The notes: generated from the sequence alone by a model not told the origin. A stretch of 5,949 nucleotides of DNA from Bacillota bacterium (GCA_029777215.1 JAKOSQ010000109.1:1-5949), one strand, 5' to 3'; numbered from the stretch's first letter, positions 1-4,831 are shown. Program-made: numbers and translations.

Positions 1-170
1 AGCGCGACCACCAGCACACCATTCGTTTGCAGCTGAATGCCGACCGCGCAGCCCATCGGCACAAGCATCCGTTCCTGCGGCTCCGCCGCGTAAGCCTCCG
101 GCGCCGCCGCCGTCAGCGCCAGTGCAAGGGCGAAGACCAGCGCCCCGGCTCGTTTCATTTTCCTTTTCAT
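1..170 (-). CDS. spoIVB: SpoIVB-type sporulation signalling protease, N-terminal fragment
   Basis: Partial gene: only the first 56 codons are present and the rest lies beyond the left edge. The start ATG at 170-168 follows a G-rich ribosome site (GGGGGAG) about 5 bases upstream; an internal ATG four codons later is less well placed. Residues 1-28 form a basic, Ala/Leu-rich signal or anchor segment ending in AYA. Residues 36-56 (LVPMGCAVGIQLQTNGVLVV) resemble the conserved stretch just after the membrane anchor of SpoIVB, where Bacillus has a PGG-x-SIGVKL-like motif followed by GVLVVG. In known sporeformers SpoIVB is a forespore-secreted PDZ serine protease (about 400 residues) that triggers pro-sigma-K processing in the mother cell. 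The catalytic and PDZ regions are not in this window, so a related PDZ/trypsin-like protein cannot be excluded. It is divergent from the M14 peptidase gene, and a sporulation-type promoter candidate lies just upstream. Confidence 0.75.
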   Translation of the reverse strand, partial: MKRKMKRAGALVFALALALTAAAPEAYAAEPQERMLVPMGCAVGIQLQTNGVLVVA

Positions 171-211
171 CCCTGCTCCCCCGTTTTTCTTTATTCTTTG
201 CGTGCCCGCTC

Positions 212-256
212 TATCAGTATGTTCGTCCCGGGGCGTTTTAAGCGGAGCAAATATTC
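212..256 (-). repeat. Shared upstream element, copy 1 (interrupted, spoIVB side)
   Basis: On the minus strand three blocks, GAATATTTGCTCCGCTT, CGGGACGA and TACTGATAG, occur in this order. The same blocks occur upstream of the CBS gene (1854-1886), where they are contiguous. By hand alignment 33 of 34 block bases are identical. The spoIVB copy has 9 extra bases between blocks one and two, and 3 between blocks two and three. Outside the blocks the two regions do not resemble each other. Confidence 0.7.
215..243 (-). promoter_or_regulatory. Candidate forespore (sigma-F/G type) promoter of spoIVB
   Basis: On the minus strand CATACTG (221-215) matches the sigma-G -10 pattern CATnMTA at six of seven positions. 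GCTTA (243-239) lies 17 bases upstream and fits the sigma-F -35 pattern GYWTA. The predicted start is near 208, giving a leader of about 38 bases with the ribosome site in it. A perfect GAATA (256-252) lies 30 bases from the -10, too far to serve as a normal -35; see the shared element. Forespore expression of spoIVB is established in Bacillus; the exact -35 here is inference. Confidence 0.4.
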
Positions 257-352
257 ACTCGTTTGCCTGCGCGCCGCCGCGCCGCATAGAATGAAGCGTA
301 ACGGGAAAAATGAAAATTTTGTTTGCTTGATTTTTTTGAAACGGAGGTCAGA

Positions 353-1309
353 ATGAAAAACTGTCGACAGACCTTTTCCGCAGCCCCGCACCCAATGTTT
401 CCGGCGGGCGGCGCGCCCCTCGTGCCGTCCTCGGACGCGGTCTACCTCGAAATGAACCGCATGGCGGGCGCATACCCCTTCGTGACGCTCTCGGAGTACG
501 GACGCAGCGTCCTCGCCCGACCGCTGCTCTATATCTGCGCCGGGACCGGCCCGCGCCGCGTCTGGTACAACGCCGCGCACCACGCAAACGAGTGGATCAC
601 ATCGAGCGTCCTTTTAAAGTTCATGGACGATCTTTTTTCCGCCGCGCAGATGGGCGGGAGCGTTGCCGGGCTCGACGCCGCGCGCCTGCTGCGCGAAAAC
701 CGCCTGTGCTTCATGCCGCTCGTGAACCCCGACGGCGTCGATCTCGTGCTTGGCAGGCTCGGTCAGAGCGAAACTGCGAGCGCGCGCAAAATCGCGCGCA
801 ATTACCCTGCGATCCCCTTCCCCGACGGCTGGAAGGCCAATCTTCAGGGCACGGACCTCAATCTCCAGTACCCTGCGAACTGGGAGAAAGCGAAGGAGAT
901 CAAATTTGCGCAGGGCTACACAGGGCCAGCGCCGCGCGACTATGTCGGCCCCTACCCACTCTCCGCGCCCGAATCCCGCGCGCTCGCCGCCTTCACGCAG
1001 GCCGGCTCGCCGGACGTGACGCTCTCGCTGCACACACAGGGCGAGGTGATCTACTGGCGCTTTGCGGACTTCGATCCGCCCGGCGCGCGGGCGCTCGGCG
1101 AAAAGCTCGCCGAGGCGAGCGGCTACGCCCTGTCTGAAACGCCGCCCGTGAGCGACAACGCGGGCTACAAGGACTGGTTCATTCAAGACTGGAATCTGCC
1201 CGGCTACACGGTCGAAATGGGTCTCGGGGAAAACCCGCTGCCCATCAGCGACTTTGCCGCCATTTACACCAGAATGGCCCCGCTGCTCGCGGTCGCCGCA
1301 AATGGATAA
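353..1309 (+). CDS. M14-family zinc carboxypeptidase, probable gamma-D-glutamyl-diamino-acid peptidase
   Basis: A 318-residue metallopeptidase. The start ATG at 353 is chosen because GGAGG (343-347) sits 5 bases ahead; an upstream in-frame ATG at 323 lacks such a site. Zinc-ligand motif H77-A-N-E80, third ligand H227 in SLHTQG, NPDG at 125-128, and the likely catalytic glutamate E288 in YTVEMG match the M14 fold. The segment GTDLNLQYPANW (166-177) resembles the DLNxQFPAxW-like motif of bacterial endopeptidase I enzymes, which cut the gamma-D-Glu to diaminopimelate bond in peptidoglycan stem peptides; here the arginine of pancreatic-type enzymes (NR) is leucine. No signal peptide is visible, so it probably acts in the cytoplasm on recycled muropeptides. 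It is monocistronic: divergent from spoIVB and followed by a terminator at 1365-1406. Family membership is firm; substrate is inferred from the motif and the sporulation context. Confidence 0.88.
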   Translation: MKNCRQTFSAAPHPMFPAGGAPLVPSSDAVYLEMNRMAGAYPFVTLSEYGRSVLARPLLYICAGTGPRRVWYNAAHHANEWITSSVLLKFMDDLFSAAQMGGSVAGLDAARLLRENRLCFMPLVNPDGVDLVLGRLGQSETASARKIARNYPAIPFPDGWKANLQGTDLNLQYPANWEKAKEIKFAQGYTGPAPRDYVGPYPLSAPESRALAAFTQAGSPDVTLSLHTQGEVIYWRFADFDPPGARALGEKLAEASGYALSETPPVSDNAGYKDWFIQDWNLPGYTVEMGLGENPLPISDFAAIYTRMAPLLAVAANG

Positions 1310-1315
1310 ACCGGC

Positions 1316-1336
1316 AAAAAAGCCCGCAGCGCGGGC
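1316..1336 (-). terminator. Intrinsic terminator of the CBS gene
   Basis: Read on the minus strand, the stem GCCCGC / GCGGGC (1336-1331 and 1327-1322) encloses a 3-base loop and is followed at once by six T (1321-1316). It lies about 60 bases beyond the CBS stop codon and only about 7 bases past the convergent M14 stop. Confidence 0.75.
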
Positions 1337-1364
1337 GCGAACTTCGCTGAACCCTCCGGCAAGT

Positions 1365-1406
1365 GGAAGCGGGCGCGATGTCTCGCGCCCGCTTTCCTTA
1401 TTTTTT
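1365..1406 (+). terminator. Intrinsic terminator of the M14 peptidase gene
   Basis: A perfect 12-bp stem, AAGCGGGCGCGA (1367-1378) with TCGCGCCCGCTT (1383-1394), encloses a 4-base loop. It can be extended by a G-T and a G-C pair, and is followed by TTATTTTTT (1398-1406). It sits about 55 bases after the M14 stop and overlaps the last codons of the convergent CBS gene. Confidence 0.78.
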
Positions 1407-1826
1407 GCGAAAATTTTCCGAGATGCCGGACAGGGCTTCGCCGGCCTCCATGTCGCAGCTCCGGCTGCGGGCCATGTCCGCGAGCGCCACGATGCCGATG
1501 AGCATTCCGTCGTACGTGACCGGCACGCGGCGCACCTGCCGCTCGGCCATGCGCCGGGCCACCTCGCCCGCGTCCTCGTGCGGCGCGGCCGTCTCGAGGT
1601 TGCGCGTCATGATCTCGCTGACCCGGAGGTCCCGCTGCGACGCGCCCGGCGCGACGCAGCGCAGGACGATGTCGCGGTCCGTCACGATGCCTTTGAGTCT
1701 GCCGCGCTCGTCGCGGACCGGCACCGCACCGAAATTGTACTGCTTCATCAGCCGCGCCGCCGCGATGACCGGCTCGTCCTCGCAAATCGAAACGACCTGT
1801 CCCGTCATGATCTCGCTGATATCCAT
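1398..1826 (-). CDS. Stand-alone tandem CBS-domain protein (YhcV-like)
   Basis: 142 residues, essentially just two CBS domains (about 6-58 and 70-122). Each ends in the typical strand-helix motif: GIVTDRDI at 46-53 and GIVALADMA at 111-119. Each domain also opens with an S-EIMT-type signature (SEIMTGQ at 4-10, SEIMTRN at 70-76). A pair of such domains usually folds into a Bateman module that binds adenine nucleotides or a similar ligand. No effector domain, signal peptide or membrane segment is present, so it is a cytosolic sensor or adaptor of unknown target. The start ATG at 1826 is chosen over an in-frame ATG at 1880 because AGGAG lies 9 bases ahead and a promoter candidate overlaps the upstream extension. 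From memory, Bacillus YhcV is of similar size and belongs to the sigma-G regulon. The neighbours spoIIP and spoIVB support a sporulation role, which remains inference. Confidence 0.9.
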   Translation of the reverse strand: MDISEIMTGQVVSICEDEPVIAAARLMKQYNFGAVPVRDERGRLKGIVTDRDIVLRCVAPGASQRDLRVSEIMTRNLETAAPHEDAGEVARRMAERQVRRVPVTYDGMLIGIVALADMARSRSCDMEAGEALSGISENFRKK

Positions 1827-1853
1827 TTTTCCACGCTCCTTTGTACGATCTGC

Positions 1854-1886
1854 TATCAGTATCGTCCCGAAGCGGGGCAAATATTC
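1854..1886 (-). repeat. Shared upstream element, copy 2 (contiguous, CBS side)
   Basis: The minus-strand blocks GAATATTTGCCCCGCTT, CGGGACGA and TACTGATAG run together without a break. The copy before spoIVB (212-256) differs by one substitution in block one and by two insertions totalling 12 bases. The element coincides with the candidate sigma-G promoter. Confidence 0.7.
1857..1886 (-). promoter_or_regulatory. Candidate sigma-G promoter of the CBS gene
   Basis: On the minus strand GAATA (1886-1882), an 18-base spacer, then GATACTG (1863-1857). The sigma-G consensus is roughly GMATR, 18 bases, CATnMTA, so the -35 and spacing match exactly and the -10 matches at five of seven positions. The predicted start near 1850 gives a leader of about 24 bases containing the AGGAG site. 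It is also the uninterrupted copy of the element found before spoIVB. Confidence 0.5.
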
Positions 1887-1891
1887 TCCCG

Positions 1892-1909
1892 CGGACTAAA
1901 TTTTGTCCG
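1892..1909. promoter_or_regulatory. 18-bp palindrome upstream of the CBS promoter
   Basis: CGGACTAAATTTTGTCCG is a near-perfect palindrome: eight of nine base pairs, with one T-T mismatch. It begins 6 bases upstream of the -35 element of the CBS promoter candidate, a usual place for an activator or repressor site. There is no T-run directly after it on the minus strand, so it does not look like the spoIIP terminator. Which protein binds it, if any, is unknown. Confidence 0.35.
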
Positions 1910-1972
1910 TCTTTCGTTCCTGTTCTCAATTTTACATTTTTTTTGCGGTTTCCGTTTTATATTGGATTTATC

Positions 1973-3016
1973 TCAGTTCTTTTGCAGGGCCTTGAGCGCC
2001 GGTCCCGCCGTCTCGGCGAAAAGGCGAACCGCGCCGAGCGCCTCGGAGAGCGTGTTGCCGCTGCTGCCGACCTCGAGGATCACGGACCCGCACGCGAGCT
2101 GCTGGTTGTAGCGGCCCTTTTTGAGCGCGATCGGGCGCATGAGCGTCGGGTGCTTTTCGAGCGCCTTCTGCTGGAGATAGAGCGCAAATTTCAGATTTTG
2201 CTGCCAGTTCGGATGATAAAGCCCATTCTCTGCCGCACCAACGACCAGCATCGCCTGCGCGCAGGGCGTGCCGCCCGCCTCCGAGACGGTCTTGTACACA
2301 ACGCCGCTGTCGCCGATCGCGTCGCGGTGCACGTCAAACACGACGGAAATGGAGGGATATTTTTGCAAATATTTCTGGATCGCGTCGCCGCTTTTGGCGT
2401 AGCTGCCGGTATAGCTCGGCGCGTCGTAAATATTGCGGTCGTGCACGATCGAAATGCCGTCCGCCTCGAGGCATTTCGCCAGCTCGTCCCCGACGCGGAT
2501 GACACTGTAGTCCGCGTCGGCGCTGCGGAAGGTGTCGGTCGGATGGTAGTCGGGAAAGACCGGGTCCGGCGCGTAGGCTTCGCTGCCGTGGGTGTGGATG
2601 ATGAGGACCTGCGGCGCGTCCGCGCCGAGACGCACACCGGTGCCCTCGTTCACGAGCGCGCCGAGATCGAGCTCATAGCTCGTCTCGTTCGTAAGCACCA
2701 TGCCGCCGTGTATCGTCGTCGGGATAATCTTCGGCGTCGCGTTTTCGTCTGTCCCGCTCCCGGCCGGGGGCGTCGGCGAGGGGGCCGTGAAGGGCGGCAG
2801 CGAGCTCTCCGGCGCCGGGACAGACAGCGCCGTCGTTTCCCTTTCCTGCGGCGCGCTCCGCCGCGGGACAAGCCCCGCGTTTTCCACCGCCGACTGTGCA
2901 GCCGCAAACGCCGCGTCGAGCCGGGCCGTCCCCTGCGGCGTGCCGCAAAGCGCGGCCGCGGCGCAGGCGACAGCCGCCAGAAGCGTCAGGAGCAGGATGC
3001 TTTTATTTGCTTTCAC
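1973..3016 (-). CDS. spoIIP: Stage II sporulation protein P (engulfment amidase/endopeptidase)
   Basis: 347 residues from a GTG start at 3016, chosen because AAGGGGGG lies 8 bases ahead and it puts a signal anchor at the very N-terminus (KANKSILLL then an Ala-rich core, residues 2-24). The ATG at 3040 has no ribosome site. A Pro/Ser/Thr-rich linker (about 66-86) leads to the SpoIIP catalytic domain (about 100-347). Visible zinc-amidase features are HTHGSEAY (141-148, with H143 and E146), FDVHRDA (227-233, H230), MLVVG (256-260) and SVILEVGSSGN (311-321, E315). SpoIIP, working with SpoIID and SpoIIM, cleaves peptidoglycan at the septum so the mother cell membrane can engulf the forespore. In Bacillus it follows gpr under sigma-E; here it stands alone, divergent from a cortex-hydrolase-like gene. 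No strong terminator is visible after it, so some read-through into the CBS gene is possible. Confidence 0.95.
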   Translation of the reverse strand: MKANKSILLLTLLAAVACAAAALCGTPQGTARLDAAFAAAQSAVENAGLVPRRSAPQERETTALSVPAPESSLPPFTAPSPTPPAGSGTDENATPKIIPTTIHGGMVLTNETSYELDLGALVNEGTGVRLGADAPQVLIIHTHGSEAYAPDPVFPDYHPTDTFRSADADYSVIRVGDELAKCLEADGISIVHDRNIYDAPSYTGSYAKSGDAIQKYLQKYPSISVVFDVHRDAIGDSGVVYKTVSEAGGTPCAQAMLVVGAAENGLYHPNWQQNLKFALYLQQKALEKHPTLMRPIALKKGRYNQQLACGSVILEVGSSGNTLSEALGAVRLFAETAGPALKALQKN

Positions 3017-3472
3017 GGCGTCAGCCCCCCTTTCAGGCATGTCCGATTTTATGCACGTTGCCCCCACTTCATGCCTCAAAAGGTTACATAATATGGTGGT
3101 GAAATCCCACAAATCGGGTCGACGCAGCCCCCTCAGAGCCGTAATTTTGATTTACATAAGGAAAAATTATTGACAACCTTCTTGCATTTTTAGCCGAAAA
3201 GGACCCCCTCGGCCGACCTTTTTCGTCTAAACGTCAGAGTCTCGTTTCCACTATATTTTGAAATTATTTCTCCGTTTTTGCACCTTTTTAGCCCTATTTT
3301 GTGCCGCTGTTCAGCTTCCATCACTTCTCGTATGTCAGTTTGTACAAAATCCCTATTGCTTTTTTGACGCAAAAATGAAATAATTAGTTCACAAAAATGA
3401 AAATCCACGAGTGCCGTTCTTGCAGAATACGGCACCGCGAAAAAACGAATTGTAAAAAAGCAGGAGCATTTC
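3017..3472. other. AT-rich divergent intergenic region between spoIIP and the SleB-like gene
   Basis: About 455 bases without a convincing gene. A weak sigma-E-like candidate for spoIIP is CATATTAT on the minus strand near 3090, with GATTT 14 bases or so upstream. Between about 3190 and 3370 the minus strand is markedly purine-rich. Around 3193-3225 there are overlapping inverted repeats (CGAAAAGG with CCTTTTTCG; palindrome TCGGCCGA). A clean inverted repeat sits at 3411-3435. No riboswitch or known RNA was recognised. Confidence 0.5.
3411..3435. promoter_or_regulatory. Inverted repeat upstream of the SleB-like gene
   Basis: Seven-base arms GTGCCGT (3411-3417) and ACGGCAC (3429-3435) enclose 11 bases. 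Within these, TCT and AGA can add a short inner stem around a 3-base loop. It ends 37 bases before the start codon and has no T-run after it on the plus strand, so an operator or leader stem-loop is more likely than a terminator. Function is not known. Confidence 0.4.
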
Positions 3473-4378
3473 ATGAAAGTATTCTCGAAAAAAAGAATAG
3501 CCGTGTTATGCGTCATCTGTTTGTTCGCCTGTATGGTCAGCGGCTTCACCACCCCGGCTGCCGGCACAAATGCCGACGCGCTCGCCGCTCCCGTAACCGT
3601 CACGTCCACCGTCGTGCAGCAGCACGCTGAGAGCATCGTCCCCGTCTACCTCAACGGCATCAAGGCCGCCGACGGGACCGCGCTCGGCGACACGGTCTAC
3701 ATGCCGATCGCCGCCTTCTACGACGCGGCGGGCATACAGGCAGACATCGTCCGGGACGAAGCAACCGGCACCGTTACCGTCACTGCGGAGGGGCTGAGCC
3801 TCAAGGCGGCGGACGGACAGAAATACGTAACCGTCAACGACCGCTGCTTCTACCTGGCAGACGGCCTCCAGAACCTCGGCGGCGAAGCCGCGCTCCCGGT
3901 GCGTATCCTCGCCGGAAGCCTGCAGTACACCGTCGCATGGGACGCCGAGAGCGCCTCCGTCAGTCTCGCGGCGGACGACCCGCTGCCTCTGGCGTCGGCG
4001 GATGCCACCTATAACGCGGAAGACCTCTACTGGCTGTCCCACCTCATTAACGCCGAGGCCGGAAACCAGCCCTTTGAAGGAAAGGTCGCGGTCGGAAACG
4101 TGGTGCTCAACCGCGTCGCCGATCCCAGCTGCCCGAACAGCGTTCACGACGTCGTCTTTGACAACCGCTTCGGCGTGCAGTTCTCCGTCATCACGACGGG
4201 CGGCATCTACGCCGAGCCGAACGAGGAGTCCCTTGCTGCGGCAAAGGCCTGTCTCGAGGGCGCGAGCGTCGTCGGCAAGGCGCTGTATTTCGTCAATCCT
4301 ACGCTGGCCTCCTCGAAGTGGTTCGATCAGACCCGCACCTTCATCGCGACGATCGGCGAACACGATTTCTACGCATAA
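3473..4378 (+). CDS. Secreted SleB/CwlJ-type cell wall hydrolase with CuAO-N-like domain
   Basis: 301 residues; ATG at 3473 with AGGAG 6 bases ahead. Residues 1-30 are a signal peptide (FSKKR then a hydrophobic core). Residues about 57-167 resemble the copper amine oxidase N-terminal domain common in clostridial exported proteins, with two related halves: VYMPIAAFYDAAGI (75-88) and ALPVRILAGSLQYTVAWD (140-157). Residues about 184-301 are a hydrolase_2 domain: LSHLINAEAGNQPFEGKVAV (188-207) contains the probable catalytic Glu195, followed by VVLNRV, GVQFSV, ALYFVNP and an HDFYA end. This family includes the lytic transglycosylase SleB and CwlJ, which degrade spore cortex during germination. 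Bacillus SleB carries a peptidoglycan-binding domain and is paired with ypeB; neither is seen here. Monocistronic, closed by a strong terminator. The sporulation neighbours favour a spore role, but a vegetative wall enzyme is possible. Confidence 0.9.
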   Translation: MKVFSKKRIAVLCVICLFACMVSGFTTPAAGTNADALAAPVTVTSTVVQQHAESIVPVYLNGIKAADGTALGDTVYMPIAAFYDAAGIQADIVRDEATGTVTVTAEGLSLKAADGQKYVTVNDRCFYLADGLQNLGGEAALPVRILAGSLQYTVAWDAESASVSLAADDPLPLASADATYNAEDLYWLSHLINAEAGNQPFEGKVAVGNVVLNRVADPSCPNSVHDVVFDNRFGVQFSVITTGGIYAEPNEESLAAAKACLEGASVVGKALYFVNPTLASSKWFDQTRTFIATIGEHDFYA

Positions 4379-4381
4379 GAG

Positions 4382-4410
4382 TAGACGAAACGGAAAAAAT
4401 ATGCTATTAT
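4382..4410 (+). promoter_or_regulatory. Candidate sigma-A promoter (extended -10) for the zinc-ribbon/rsmG genes
   Basis: TAGACG (4382-4387), a 17-base spacer, and TATTAT (4405-4410) preceded by TG at 4402-4403 form an extended -10 promoter. The -35 matches TTGACA at four of six bases and the -10 matches TATAAT at five of six. The predicted start near 4417 lies inside the 5' arm of the terminator stem. Confidence 0.5.
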
Positions 4411-4444
4411 CAAGGCGTATCAAACGATACGCCTTGATTTTTTT
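4409..4444 (+). terminator. Intrinsic terminator of the SleB-like hydrolase gene
   Basis: A perfect 13-bp stem, ATCAAGGCGTATC (4409-4421) with GATACGCCTTGAT (4426-4438), has a 4-base AAAC loop and a run of seven T (4438-4444). It starts 31 bases after the hydrolase stop codon. Only one base separates the T-run from the AGGAGG ribosome site of the next gene. Confidence 0.92.
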
Positions 4445-4459
4445 CAGGAGGCCTCCAAC

Positions 4460-4831
4460 GTGAACAAGCAATCGAACCAATCGCACGCAAACGGCATCGA
4501 CTCTCTGAGTCTCACGCTCATTCTCGCCGCCGTCGTGTTTCTGCTCCTCGGCAAGCTCGCCGTATTCTTCTTCTTTCTCGCCGCGCTCTGTCTCTCGCTC
4601 GGCATCTGGCGCGGCGCGTCGCGCAACCTCGCCGCCCGGCAGGCCGAAAACTACAAATTCATGCACATCACCGGCGACATGCGCGAGGGCTGCGAGCGCT
4701 GGCGCTTCCGCAGTCAGCACTGCTACTTCACGTGCGAAAACTGCGGGGCGAAGGTCGCCACCACCCCCGATTTGGGCGACGTAACGCTCGTCTGTCCCCA
4801 CTGCGGCCACCAGTTCACCGCCCATACATGA
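4460..4831 (+). CDS. Small membrane protein with C-terminal zinc ribbon, unknown function
   Basis: 123 residues from a GTG start at 4460, supported by a full AGGAGG (4446-4451) 8 bases ahead. The N-terminal 13 residues are polar. Residues about 16-50 are very hydrophobic (TLILAAVVFLLL, then GKLAVFFFFLAALCLSLGIW) and probably make a two-pass hairpin, with a basic RGASRNLAAR after it. The C-terminal half holds C92-E-N-C95 and C112-P-H-C115, a four-cysteine zinc ribbon, so it probably faces the cytosol. I do not recognise a named family. It could bind nucleic acid or protein near the membrane, or be a zinc-stabilised adaptor. Its stop is 11 bases before the rsmG start, so the two are probably co-transcribed. 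The candidate sigma-A promoter at 4382-4410 suggests vegetative expression, unlike the genes to the left. Confidence 0.85.
   Translation: MNKQSNQSHANGIDSLSLTLILAAVVFLLLGKLAVFFFFLAALCLSLGIWRGASRNLAARQAENYKFMHITGDMREGCERWRFRSQHCYFTCENCGAKVATTPDLGDVTLVCPHCGHQFTAHT

Noticed and set aside
191..583. Minus-strand frame opposite the M14 start
   Set aside because: It is Arg-rich shadow coding opposite a gene with clear M14 motifs and crosses the spoIVB promoter region.
1892..1909. Palindrome read as the spoIIP terminator
   Set aside because: It has only a 5-bp outer stem with an AT core and no T-run after it on the minus strand.
1841..3091. Long plus-strand frame opposite spoIIP
   Set aside because: Arg-rich antisense shadow; the minus strand encodes an unmistakable SpoIIP.
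3170..3198. TTGACA on the plus strand in the gap
   Set aside because: No -10-like hexamer lies 16-18 bases downstream, and no gene starts for nearly 300 bases.
3190..3321. Minus-strand 43-codon reading frame in the AT-rich gap, Lys/Arg-rich
   Set aside because: Only a weak AGAAG precedes its ATG, the composition reflects the purine-rich strand, and no family is recognised.
3425..3454. Sigma-G-like GAATA, 18 bases, AATTGTA upstream of the hydrolase gene
   Set aside because: The -10 matches only five of seven positions and the start would fall at the ribosome site, leaving almost no leader; the -35 also overlaps the inverted repeat.
3506..4825. Long minus-strand frame across the hydrolase and zinc-ribbon genes
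   Set aside because: It is antisense to two well-supported genes, spans a perfect terminator, and has no recognisable domain.
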